A stretch of DNA of 64,000 bases from Virgisporangium ochraceum (GTDB lineage: Bacteria; Actinomycetota; Actinomycetes; Mycobacteriales; Micromonosporaceae): NCBI RefSeq assembly GCF_016863655.1, contig NZ_BOPH01000101.1, positions 1 to 64,000 of the forward strand, in the 5' to 3' direction. This document shows, piece by piece, positions 32,409 to 40,205 of this stretch. Under the pieces are notes generated by a model. The model worked only from the letters and a program-made list of their open reading frames with translations, made no database searches and had not been told where the DNA came from. Each line of letters opens with the position of its first letter. Position 1 is the first letter of the stretch. The position numbers were made by a program, and so were the translations under genes.

Positions 32409-33587
32409 TCATCCCCGCCCGGCGCCGGTCGGCACGCCGCGGTCCGTGCGCGCCAGCAGCTGCCGTCCCGCCCCGTCGGGCCGTACCGACGGTCCGTCGC
32501 CCACCTCGTCGTGCGGCCGCGGGAACGTCGGGGCGATCGCGGCCTCGTCGACCCGGACGCCCAGCCCGGGCGTGTCCGACAGGACGAACGCGCCGTCACC
32601 GATCGACACGTCGACGGAGACACCGACCGGCGGTCGCAGGTCCTGGAGCTCGCTGACGAGGTGGTTCGGCGCCGACGTGGCGGCGTGCAGCAGGGCGACC
32701 GGTGTGTTGCCGATCGGACTCACCGGCAGGTCGTGGGCGTGTGCGAACGCGGCGACCCGGAGGAAGTGGGTGACGCCCCACACCGCGGCGATCTGGACCA
32801 CGTCGACGGCGCCGGCGGCGACCAGCGGGCGGAACTGCTCCAGTCCGGTGAGGTTCTCACCCGTCGCGACAGAGGCGTGAACCGCCCGGCTGACCACCGC
32901 GAGGCCCTCGGCGTCCCAGCGCCGCACCGGCTCCTCGATCCAGGTGAGGTCCAGGTGCCGCTCGATCTCCCGGACGTGCCGTACCGCCTGCTTTCGGTTC
33001 CACGACTCGTTGACGTCGAGCATCAGGCTCGGCCGCGAGCCGTGCGCCGCGTCGGTCAGGACGTCGCGCACCAGGGTCAGCCGGTCGCGGTCGCGCTCGA
33101 TGTCCAGGCCGCCCTTGAGCTTGGCCGCGCGCAGGCCGTACCCGGCGAACGTCTGGTAGAGAGAGGCGAGGTCGCTGTCGCTCAGCCCGATGTCGAGACC
33201 GGAGGCGTAGGCGGGGACGGTGCGGTCGCGTCCGCCGAGCAGGCGCCACAACGGCTCGCCGGCCGCCTGTGCCTTGATGTCCCACAGGGCGGTGTCGAAG
33301 GCGCCGATGGTGCCGAAGACGGCGCCGGCGTGCCCGGCCTTGAAGGTGCGCCGCAGCATGCGGTCGTAGAGCGCGGTCACGCCGCGCGGGTCCTCGCCGT
33401 CGAGGGCGGCGAACACCGAGTCCGCCTGCACGTGCGGGCCCAGGCCGACACCGGTGATGCCCTCGTCGGTGTCGACCAGGACGATCGGCACCGACACGGT
33501 CCCGTCGGCGTAGACGCCGTTGGCGTCGCCGATCGGCCGACCCCACTCCTGGACCGTGGTCATGGTCCGGTACCCGGTGATCCGCAT
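32409..33587 (-). CDS. Enolase-superfamily sugar-acid dehydratase/isomerase lacking the His-Asp dyad (paralogue 1)
   Basis: 392 residues. It is closely related to the protein at 59211-60449; both begin MRITGYRT. The KxK pair (AAKLKGG) and the three metal ligands (LMLDVNESW, WIEEPV, ATGENL) are present. The strand that normally carries the dyad Asp reads QIAAVWG, and the usual His strand reads VSPIGNTP, so I see no His-Asp dyad. Both paralogues share this, so it is a property of the family. It is probably a dehydratase, racemase or cycloisomerase of a carboxylated sugar imported by the adjacent CUT1 transporter. It follows the permease gene by 29 bp and is the last gene of the operon. Confidence 0.85.
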   Translation of the reverse strand: MRITGYRTMTTVQEWGRPIGDANGVYADGTVSVPIVLVDTDEGITGVGLGPHVQADSVFAALDGEDPRGVTALYDRMLRRTFKAGHAGAVFGTIGAFDTALWDIKAQAAGEPLWRLLGGRDRTVPAYASGLDIGLSDSDLASLYQTFAGYGLRAAKLKGGLDIERDRDRLTLVRDVLTDAAHGSRPSLMLDVNESWNRKQAVRHVREIERHLDLTWIEEPVRRWDAEGLAVVSRAVHASVATGENLTGLEQFRPLVAAGAVDVVQIAAVWGVTHFLRVAAFAHAHDLPVSPIGNTPVALLHAATSAPNHLVSELQDLRPPVGVSVDVSIGDGAFVLSDTPGLGVRVDEAAIAPTFPRPHDEVGDGPSVRPDGAGRQLLARTDRGVPTGAGRG

Positions 33588-33616
33588 GTCAGTCCTTCGG
33601 TGCGATGGGCAGGGCA

Positions 33617-34444
33617 CTACTTGACCGCTCCGCCCGTGGCGCCGGCGGCGATGTACCGCTGGGCGACGACGAGCAGGACGACGGCGGGAATGGACGCGAG
33701 CACCGCGGTGGCCATCACGGCGCTCCAGTTGGACACGTGCGCGCCCAGGTAGGTGTAGATCCCGAGCGTGACCGGCACGACGGTGCCCTTGGTCGTCAGC
33801 GTCAGGGCGAAGATGAAGTCGCTCCAGGCGAACAGGAACGCGAACAGCCCGACGGTGATCAGCGAGTTGCGGCTGATCGGCACCACCACCGACAGGAACG
33901 AGCGGATCGGGCCCGCGCCGTCGACGCGGGCCGCCTCGACGATCGAGGGCGGCACACCGAGCATGAACGAGCGCAGGATGAGGATGCCGAACGGGATGGC
34001 GTTGGCGGCGTTCGCGACGACCAGGCCCGGAACGGAGTTCAGCAGACCGAGCCGCTCGTAGAGGGTGTACAGGGCGTTGGCGATCACGATGCCGGGGATC
34101 ATCTGGGAGAGCAGCACGGCCAGCAGCGCCCAGCTGATCCACCGGAACCGGAACTGCGCCAGCGCGTAGCCGCACGGCGCGGCGACGGCCACCGTGAGCA
34201 CCACGGTGCCGGAGGCGACCAGCAGGCTGGTCACCAGGTTGTGGCCCTGGTCCTGCAGCGCCGCCCGGTAGCCGTCGAGGGTCGGCTGCGCCGGGAACCA
34301 GGTGGTGGACAACGTGTTGCCGTTGGGCTGCAGCGAGATGTTCACCATCCAGTAGACGGGGAACAGCATGACGGCGAGGAGAACCAGGGCGACGGCGGTG
34401 CGGACGCCTCCGCGGACACGGTGCGCGGTCACGGATCTGTTCAT
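33617..34444 (-). CDS. CUT1 sugar ABC transporter permease (MalG-type)
   Basis: 275 residues and six membrane segments. The N-terminal segment is VALVLLAVMLFPVYWMVNISLQ and the EAA loop is VEAARVDGAGPIRSFLSVVVPISRNSL, the contact with the ATPase. Membrane segments include ALLAVLLSQMIPGIVIANALY. The start overlaps the MalF-type permease stop by 1 bp. No ATPase gene is present in this cluster, so a shared MsiK-type ATPase elsewhere in the genome is likely, as in other actinomycetes. Confidence 0.92.
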   Translation of the reverse strand: MNRSVTAHRVRGGVRTAVALVLLAVMLFPVYWMVNISLQPNGNTLSTTWFPAQPTLDGYRAALQDQGHNLVTSLLVASGTVVLTVAVAAPCGYALAQFRFRWISWALLAVLLSQMIPGIVIANALYTLYERLGLLNSVPGLVVANAANAIPFGILILRSFMLGVPPSIVEAARVDGAGPIRSFLSVVVPISRNSLITVGLFAFLFAWSDFIFALTLTTKGTVVPVTLGIYTYLGAHVSNWSAVMATAVLASIPAVVLLVVAQRYIAAGATGGAVK

Positions 34445-35379
34445 CAGTCGTGGATCCGGCGTCGGGTGGCGCGCAGGTACACGACGGCGAACGCCAGCGA
34501 GATCGCGATGAGAATGTTGCTCAACGCGGCGCCCTCGCCGAACGCGAACTCGACGAACGAACGCTCGTAGGACTGGGTGGCGATGGTCTCGGTGGCGTTG
34601 GCGGGGCCACCTCCGGTCAGGCCGAGGATGATGTCGATCACCTTCAGGGTGTAGATGACGCCGAGCATCAGGACGATGGCCACGACCTCGCGCAGGTTGG
34701 GCCAGGTGATGTGCCGGAACGCCTTCCAGCCGGTCGCGCCGTCGAGGGCACCTGCCTCGTACAGCTCCGTCGGGATGTCCTGCAGGCCGCTGTAGAGCAG
34801 GGTGAGGTTGAACGGCACGCCGAGCCAGATGTTCACCAGGATCACCGTGACGAGAGCGACCTCCGGTGAGGTCAGCCAGGGGACCGGCGAGTCGATGACG
34901 CCGACGCGCTGGAGCAGGACGTTCAGGATCCCGCTGTCCTGGTCCAGGATCGCCCGCCACGCGGCGCTGCCCACGATCAACGGGATGAGCCACGGGAGCA
35001 GGAACAGCGCGCGGACCAACCGGTTGAGCGGAAAGGCGCGGTGGAAGAAGACCGCCAGCGCGAGGCCGATCACGAACTGGCCCACGATCGAGCCGGCCGT
35101 GAAGACGACCGTGTTGACGACGGCCCGGGAGAACACCGCGTCGTCGACGACAGCGGCGAAGTTGCGCAGGCCCACCCATGGCGCCTCGCCGGTGAAGAAC
35201 GTCCGGAGGCTGTAGTCCTGGAAGCTCATGACCAGGTTCTTGGCCACCGGGTAGCCGAACAGGACGGCGATGGCCAGGGCGGCCGGCACCACGAACAGGA
35301 TCTCGGCGACCCGCTCCCCGCGCCGGCCCCGGGTCGGGGCCGGCGCGGAGGTCGCCGGGGTGGCGTTGCGTCGGGTCAT
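34444..35379 (-). CDS. CUT1 sugar ABC transporter permease (MalF-type)
   Basis: 311 residues with six membrane segments. The EAA loop reads YEAGALDGATGWKAFRHITWPNLREV, and the periplasmic loop lies between ILFVVPAALAIAVLFGYPV and the core. The ATG at 35379 is chosen; a GTG 9 nt upstream is also possible, and neither has a strong ribosome site, so coupling to the binding-protein gene 17 bp upstream is likely. It pairs with the MalG-type permease. Confidence 0.92.
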   Translation of the reverse strand: MTRRNATPATSAPAPTRGRRGERVAEILFVVPAALAIAVLFGYPVAKNLVMSFQDYSLRTFFTGEAPWVGLRNFAAVVDDAVFSRAVVNTVVFTAGSIVGQFVIGLALAVFFHRAFPLNRLVRALFLLPWLIPLIVGSAAWRAILDQDSGILNVLLQRVGVIDSPVPWLTSPEVALVTVILVNIWLGVPFNLTLLYSGLQDIPTELYEAGALDGATGWKAFRHITWPNLREVVAIVLMLGVIYTLKVIDIILGLTGGGPANATETIATQSYERSFVEFAFGEGAALSNILIAISLAFAVVYLRATRRRIHD

Positions 35380-35396
35380 CTCGGTCACGGGACGGG

Positions 35397-36611
35397 CTAG
35401 CCGCCGGCCTTGGCCATCGCGTCGGCCGGAGCCGCCTGGCCGGTGAGGACCAGCTGCATCCCGGAGAAGATCACCTTCGCGGTGTCCGGCCACTTCTCGC
35501 CGAGCTTTCCGGTGCGCGCGCGGGCCTTCGCCACCGCGTCGGTGAAGCCGGCCATCGCCGGTACCTCGCTCTTGAACCTGTCGGCGAGCGCGAGCCGGGT
35601 GGGCACCAGGCCGCCGTCCTTCGCCCGGGCGAGCTGGTTCTCGTCGGTGTTCATGCACTTGACGAGCTCGGCCGCCTTGCCCATCCGCGCCTTGTCGCCG
35701 GTGAGCGGAACGGTCCAGGCCTCGCCGCCGAGCGGCGCGGTCGACGTCTGTCCGGGTGTGTTGACGGGGAACGGGACGACGCCGAAGTTGACCTTCGCCT
35801 TCTCCAGGGTCGGTATCTGCCACGGCCCGTTGAGCATCATGGCGGCCTTGCCGGCGATGAACTGGTCGTTGACGTCCGCCTGGGTCCAGGTGACGACGCT
35901 CTTGGACGTCACGCCGCTGTCGACGAGGTCCTTCCACAGCTGCAGCGCCCCGGCGACCTGCGGGCTCTTGAGGTTGGTCTCGTCGCCGCCGTTGGTCCAC
36001 ATCGGGGGAAGGAACTGCCAGGCACCCTCGAAGTCGGCGGTGGCGTTGAACGCGAAGCCGTACCGGTCGCCGGCGGTCAGGGTCTTCGCCGCGGTCTTCA
36101 GCTCCGCCCAGGTGGTGGGCGGGGTGACGCCGGCCTTCGCGAGGATGTCCTTGTTGTAGAAGATCGCGATCGTGTTTGCGGCCGGCTGCAGGCCGTACAG
36201 CTTGCCCTTGTACGTGGCGGCCGACACCGGACCGGCCGCGTAGCCGTCGGCCTTGATGCCGTAGTCCTCGAGCGGTGTGAGCGCGCCGGTCGCGGCGATC
36301 TGCTGGATGTCGGGGTTGTCGAGCATCAGCACGTCCGGCAGCGTCTTCGACGAGGCCTGCTGCAGCACCTTCTGGATCAGGGTCGGGCCGGGTACGGCGG
36401 TCCGTTCGACCTTGCCCACCCCGATCGCCGTGCCGCACTTGTCGAGCAGCGCGCGTACCTGGGAGGTCGTCGGTTCGTCGGTGTAGTAGTCCAGCACGGT
36501 GAGGCTGTCGACGGCGCCGTCGGAGGAGGATCCGTCGTCGTCGCCGCAGGCGGTGAGGGTGAGAGCTGCCAGGGTGGCCGCGGCCGCGACAGCCGCCATT
36601 CGTCTTCTCAT
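35397..36611 (-). CDS. CUT1 sugar-binding lipoprotein
   Basis: 404 residues. The lipobox is LTLTAC. The mature protein has the extracellular solute-binding fold of family 1: LPDVLMLDNPDIQQIAATGALTPLEDYG, NTIAIFYNKDILAKAGVTPPTTWAEL, MWTNGGDETNL and AGKAAMMLNGPWQI. It delivers an oligosaccharide or sugar acid to the two permeases. AAGGAG precedes the ATG. It heads the operon under two inverted LacI-type operators. The presence of the dyad-less enolase protein in the same operon suggests an acidic sugar as ligand. Confidence 0.9.
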   Translation of the reverse strand: MRRRMAAVAAAATLAALTLTACGDDDGSSSDGAVDSLTVLDYYTDEPTTSQVRALLDKCGTAIGVGKVERTAVPGPTLIQKVLQQASSKTLPDVLMLDNPDIQQIAATGALTPLEDYGIKADGYAAGPVSAATYKGKLYGLQPAANTIAIFYNKDILAKAGVTPPTTWAELKTAAKTLTAGDRYGFAFNATADFEGAWQFLPPMWTNGGDETNLKSPQVAGALQLWKDLVDSGVTSKSVVTWTQADVNDQFIAGKAAMMLNGPWQIPTLEKAKVNFGVVPFPVNTPGQTSTAPLGGEAWTVPLTGDKARMGKAAELVKCMNTDENQLARAKDGGLVPTRLALADRFKSEVPAMAGFTDAVAKARARTGKLGEKWPDTAKVIFSGMQLVLTGQAAPADAMAKAGG

Positions 36612-36643
36612 CGGTACAGCTCCTTAGCTGACTCGATAGCACA

Positions 36644-36672
36644 TCGGTATAGCGCTTAACCGCCTGGTCGAA
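36644..36672 (-). promoter_or_regulatory. Promoter of the CUT1/enolase operon
   Basis: On the minus strand, TTCGAC and TACCGA lie 17 bp apart. The operator at 36646-36661 covers the -10 box and the adjoining spacer, so repressor binding would block polymerase. Confidence 0.6.
36646..36661. promoter_or_regulatory. LacI-type operator, copy A
   Basis: GGTATAGCGCTTAACC has a symmetric AGCGCT core and near-symmetric arms. Its exact reverse complement recurs at 36701-36716. Confidence 0.85.
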
Positions 36673-36700
36673 GGGTGGCTTCAGAAATGGGGCGGCGGAT

Positions 36701-36716
36701 GGTTAAGCGCTATACC
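36701..36716. promoter_or_regulatory. LacI-type operator, copy B (inverted)
   Basis: GGTTAAGCGCTATACC is the perfect inverse of copy A; centres are 55 bp apart, about five helical turns. It overlaps a candidate -35 box (TTAAGC, 18 bp before TAGAGT) of the LacI gene, which fits autoregulation and possible DNA looping. Confidence 0.85.
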
Positions 36717-36793
36717 TGACTCGCGGTAGAGTCTGGGAGCCAGCCGGAGGGTTGTCAACACGTCCGTTCGGACAGGAAGTCGGGGTCGCGCGA

Positions 36794-37852
36794 ATGGCAG
36801 TCACGATGCGTGAGGTGGCGGAGGCCGCGGGGGTGTCGATCGCCACCGTCTCGTTCGTGGTCAACAACACCAAACCGGTGACCCCCGAGACCCGGCAACG
36901 GATCGAACGGGCGATGGCCGAGCTCGGCTTCCGCCCCAACGTCGTCGCACGCGCCCTGGCCAGTCGCCGGACCCGCATTCTCGCGCTCGCGACCCCGTTC
37001 TCGCGCCTGTGGCTGGGGGCCGCGACCCGGGAGTTCATCCTCGGCGCCGCCACCGCGGCCAAGGAGTCAGGGCACCACCTGGTGATCTGGCCGGTGGGCA
37101 ACGACGGCGACGAGCTGGTCACGCTCGTCGGGCAGAAGCTCGTCGACGGGGTGCTGCTCATGTCCGTGGCGCTGGACGATCCGCGGGTCGAGGCGCTGCG
37201 CGGGTTGGACACCCCGTTCACGCTGATCGGCCGCACCCGCGACGTCAGCGGGCTGCACTACGTCGACATCGACATCGCCGCCTCGATGCGGGTGGCCATG
37301 GACCACCTCGCCGACCTGGGGCACCGGCACATCGCGTTCGTCAACGGCAACCGCGAGGAGGAGGGGGTCGCCGGCTTCGGTCCGTACGTGCGCTCCGAGG
37401 CGGCCTACCGGGAGCTGGCCGACGAGCGCGGCATCGCCCCGGTGGTGCTGTACTGCCGGTCGACCGTCGTCTCCGGCCGCGAGGCCGCCCGCGAGCTGCT
37501 GGCCGTGGCACCGGAGACCACGGCGGTCATCGTCCAGGACGAGGCGGGCGCCGCCGGTCTCGTCGCGGAGCTCAAGCGGCTCGACCGGCCGGTGCCCGGC
37601 CGCATGTCGGTGCTGTCGATGCTGAGCTCGGCCGACTTCGCCGAGATGTGGGACCCGCCGCTGACCACCATCAGCACGCCGGGCCTGGAACTGGGGCGGC
37701 TCGCCGTCGAGGCGCTGCTGCTGCGGCTGGACGACCGGCCGCCGGTGGCCGCCGCGCTGCGCACCGGTGCGCTCGTGCCCGGCGGAACCACCGGCCCGGC
37801 TCCCGCCGACGCACCGGTACCGGGGCGTTCGGCCACGCGCCGGAGGACATGA
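36794..37852 (+). CDS. LacI-family repressor of the CUT1/enolase operon
   Basis: 352 residues. The helix-turn-helix and hinge helix are VTMREVAEAAGVSIATVSFVVNNTKPVTPETRQRIERAMAELGF. The sensor domain shows MDHLADLGHRHIAFVNGNRE, AVIVQDEAGAAGLVAELKRL and DPPLTTISTPGLELGRLAVEALLLRL. It is divergent from the CUT1 operon, and two inverted copies of its likely operator lie between the promoters. The ATG at 36794 begins just before the DNA-binding domain; a GGAAG site is somewhat distant (about 15 nt). The effector is presumably the imported sugar or its product. Confidence 0.9.
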   Translation: MAVTMREVAEAAGVSIATVSFVVNNTKPVTPETRQRIERAMAELGFRPNVVARALASRRTRILALATPFSRLWLGAATREFILGAATAAKESGHHLVIWPVGNDGDELVTLVGQKLVDGVLLMSVALDDPRVEALRGLDTPFTLIGRTRDVSGLHYVDIDIAASMRVAMDHLADLGHRHIAFVNGNREEEGVAGFGPYVRSEAAYRELADERGIAPVVLYCRSTVVSGREAARELLAVAPETTAVIVQDEAGAAGLVAELKRLDRPVPGRMSVLSMLSSADFAEMWDPPLTTISTPGLELGRLAVEALLLRLDDRPPVAAALRTGALVPGGTTGPAPADAPVPGRSATRRRT

Positions 37853-37869
37853 CCCGCGACGGCCGACGG

Positions 37870-38730
37870 TCAGGGCCGGCCGTCGTCGACGGGGGCGTCG
37901 ATGGAGTCGACCGCCCGCTCGGCGACCCGCCGGGCCCGGGGCTGCAGGCGGCCGTGGGTGCGGTGGAAGACCTCCTGCGCCGCGACCGCCGGCCAGTCGG
38001 GCGGCAGGTTGTGCAGGGGGATCCGCGGGTCGTCGCGCAGCAGCAGCAGCCAGTCGCTGAGCAGCAGGAGATGGCGGGTGAGGTCGTCGGTGGCGTCGGG
38101 CAACGGCCGCCGGGTGTCCCACCGGCGCAGGAAGTCGTGGTAGCGGGCGGCGATCGTGGGCAGGTCGTAGGCGTCGCGCACCATCCGGTCGGCGTCGACC
38201 GGCTCCACCGGCTCGGCCCGGAAGGCCAGCACGTGGTCGCGCAGCTGGGGGTCGGAGAGCAGCGGGGTGACGTCGACGGCGCCCGGCGCGATCCACAGCC
38301 CGCTACGCAGCATCCCGAACCCGGCCCAGCGCAGCCGCGAGCGCAGCAGGTGCCGTTCGTCGCGCCGTGACTCCGGCAGCGAGAACCCCAGCAGCGTCCA
38401 GTGGCCGCTGGTGTCCCGGTTGACCGCGCCCCAGCGCCACATGCGCTCCTCTCCCTCGCGCAGCACGGCGGCGGCGCGCGGGGTCAGGCCGAGGTAGACC
38501 CGGCGCCCGCGGCGGTGCCGGACCAGCAGGCCGCGGCCGACCATCCGGGCCAGCGTCGAGCGGGTCGCGTGCTCGGAGACGCCCAGGTTGCCCATCACGG
38601 TCACGAAGGTGCCCGAGAAGATCGCGAGGTCCCGGTCGAGCGCGGTGCTGCCGAGCAGCGTGAGCAGGAGCGTCTGCGGACGAACCTCCAGCGGCGTGCC
38701 CGCGGTCGTCCGATCGATCGTCGTCGTCAC
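37870..38730 (-). CDS. PaaX-like transcriptional regulator
   Basis: 286 residues. The N-terminal winged helix (RPQTLLLTLLGSTALDRDLAIFSGTFVTVMGNLGVSEHATRSTLARMVGRGLLVRHRRGRRVYLGLTPRA begins about residue 17) and the central and C-terminal PaaX domains (WTLLGFSLPESRRDERHLLRSRLRWAGFGMLRSGLWIAP, YHDFLRRW, LLLSDWLLLLRDDPRIPLHNLPPDWPA) are recognisable. PaaX proteins usually control aromatic-acid catabolism through aryl-CoA effectors; here the neighbour is a CE1 esterase that could release ferulate. The GTG at 38730 is preferred because a TATCCT box lies 6 nt upstream, suggesting a leaderless mRNA; the frame extends 13 codons further. Confidence 0.85.
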   Translation of the reverse strand: MTTTIDRTTAGTPLEVRPQTLLLTLLGSTALDRDLAIFSGTFVTVMGNLGVSEHATRSTLARMVGRGLLVRHRRGRRVYLGLTPRAAAVLREGEERMWRWGAVNRDTSGHWTLLGFSLPESRRDERHLLRSRLRWAGFGMLRSGLWIAPGAVDVTPLLSDPQLRDHVLAFRAEPVEPVDADRMVRDAYDLPTIAARYHDFLRRWDTRRPLPDATDDLTRHLLLLSDWLLLLRDDPRIPLHNLPPDWPAVAAQEVFHRTHGRLQPRARRVAERAVDSIDAPVDDGRP

Positions 38731-38833
38731 CCGCACAGGATAGGCAGTGCGCAAGACGATGTTGGGCATTCAATTGACGGTCGTCACTGTCATGCCTACC
38801 GTTGGACACTGATACCTATCGATGGAGGTAGCT

Positions 38834-40150
38834 ATGAGAAGAACCAGGGCGGTGGCCGCGGCCATCGCCGGCGCCCTGCTCCTCGTCACCGGCGTGACCG
38901 TCCTGTCGCCACCGGCGGCCGCCGCGTCGTTGGTGGAGGTGACCGGCTTCGGCACCAACCCCGGCGGCATGCGCATGCACGTCTACGCCCCCGACACCCG
39001 CCCGGCCAACCCCGCGATCGTGGTGGCCATGCACGGGTGCGGCGGATCCGGTCCGGGCTTCTACTCGGGCAGCGAGTTCGCCTCGCTCGCCGACCGGTAC
39101 GGCTTCGTCGTCATCTACCCGACCGCGACCCAGCAGGCCGGCTTCGGCAACTGCTTCGACGTGTGGTCCGACGCGTCCAAGCGCCGCAACGGCGGTAGCG
39201 ACCCGGTGTCCATCATGTCGATGGTCACCTACGTCCAGCGGCAGTACGGCGGCGACCCGCAGCGGGTGTTCGCCACCGGCAGCTCGTCCGGCGGCATGAT
39301 GACCCAGGCGCTGCTCGCCCTGTACCCGGACGTGTTCAAGGCCGGAGCGGCGTTCATGGGCGTCCCGTTCAACTGCTTCGCCGGCGCGGCCGACTTCCCG
39401 CCCTCGTCGAGCCGGTGCACCGGCGGCAGCATGAACCGGACCCCGCAGGAGTGGGGCGACGCGGTGCGCCAGGCGTACCCGGGCTACACCGGTGCCCGTC
39501 CGCGGGTGCAGCTGTGGCACGGGACCAACGACACGCTCGTCCCGTACTCGCTCCTGCAGGAGGCGATCGAGCAGTGGACGAACGTGTTCGGCCTCAGCCA
39601 GACACCGACGTCGACCGACACCCCGCAGGCCAACTGGAACCGGCGCCGCTACGCCGACGCGTCCGGAACCGTGCGGGTGGAGGCGTACAGCATCCAGGGC
39701 GCGGGCCACAGCCTGCCGAGCGGTGGCATGGCGCTGGCGGCCGTGCAGTTCTTCGGGATCGACAGGTCGACCCCGGGATCGCCGTCGTCCTCGTCGTCCT
39801 CGCCGTCGGCGTCGTCCTCGTCGAGCGCGCCGGGCACCGCCACGTGCCGGGTCGCCTACCGGCCGGACAGCTGGGGCAACGGTTTCACGGCGGCGGTCAC
39901 CGTCACCAACGCCGGAAGCACCGCGATCAACGGCTGGACGCTGCAGTGGGCGTGGCCGGGGAACCAGCAGGTGACCAACTCCTGGAACGCCACCGTCACC
40001 CAGAGCGGCAACCAGGTCAGTGCCCGCAACGCCACCTGGAACGCCACGATCAACCCGGGGCAGAACGCGTCCTTCGGGTTCCAGGCCACCTACAGCGGAA
40101 GCAACACCGCGCCGACGCAGTTCGTGCTCAACGGCGCACCCTGTAGCTGA
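38834..40150 (+). CDS. Secreted CE1-type esterase (acetylxylan/feruloyl) with C-terminal CBM2
   Basis: 438 residues. A signal peptide (AIAGALLLVTGVTVLSPPAAA) is followed by an alpha/beta hydrolase domain of the PHB-depolymerase/CE1 type: oxyanion region VVAMHGCGGSG, nucleophile Ser in ATGSSSGGMMT, Asp in HGTNDTLVPY and His in GAGHSLPSGG. A Ser-rich linker leads to a CBM2 module (GTATCRVAYRPDSWGNGF to NGAPCS) with the conserved Trp residues and flanking Cys. It should remove acetyl or feruloyl groups from xylan. The ATG at 38834 lies behind GGAGG. Confidence 0.9.
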   Translation: MRRTRAVAAAIAGALLLVTGVTVLSPPAAAASLVEVTGFGTNPGGMRMHVYAPDTRPANPAIVVAMHGCGGSGPGFYSGSEFASLADRYGFVVIYPTATQQAGFGNCFDVWSDASKRRNGGSDPVSIMSMVTYVQRQYGGDPQRVFATGSSSGGMMTQALLALYPDVFKAGAAFMGVPFNCFAGAADFPPSSSRCTGGSMNRTPQEWGDAVRQAYPGYTGARPRVQLWHGTNDTLVPYSLLQEAIEQWTNVFGLSQTPTSTDTPQANWNRRRYADASGTVRVEAYSIQGAGHSLPSGGMALAAVQFFGIDRSTPGSPSSSSSSPSASSSSSAPGTATCRVAYRPDSWGNGFTAAVTVTNAGSTAINGWTLQWAWPGNQQVTNSWNATVTQSGNQVSARNATWNATINPGQNASFGFQATYSGSNTAPTQFVLNGAPCS

Positions 40151-40157
40151 TGTACGC

Positions 40158-40190
40158 GTACGGCCCGCGGCACACCGCCGCGGGCCGTAC
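40158..40190. terminator. Bidirectional hairpin terminator
   Basis: A perfect 13-bp inverted repeat (40158-40170 with 40178-40190) with a 7-nt loop lies between two convergent esterase genes. Confidence 0.8.
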
Positions 40191-40205
40191 GTCGGGGGGT
40201 TTCCG

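Noticed and set aside
37067..38296. A 409-codon minus-strand frame across the LacI and PaaX-like genes.
   Set aside because: It lacks any domain signature and runs antisense to the LacI gene, whose motifs are unambiguous.
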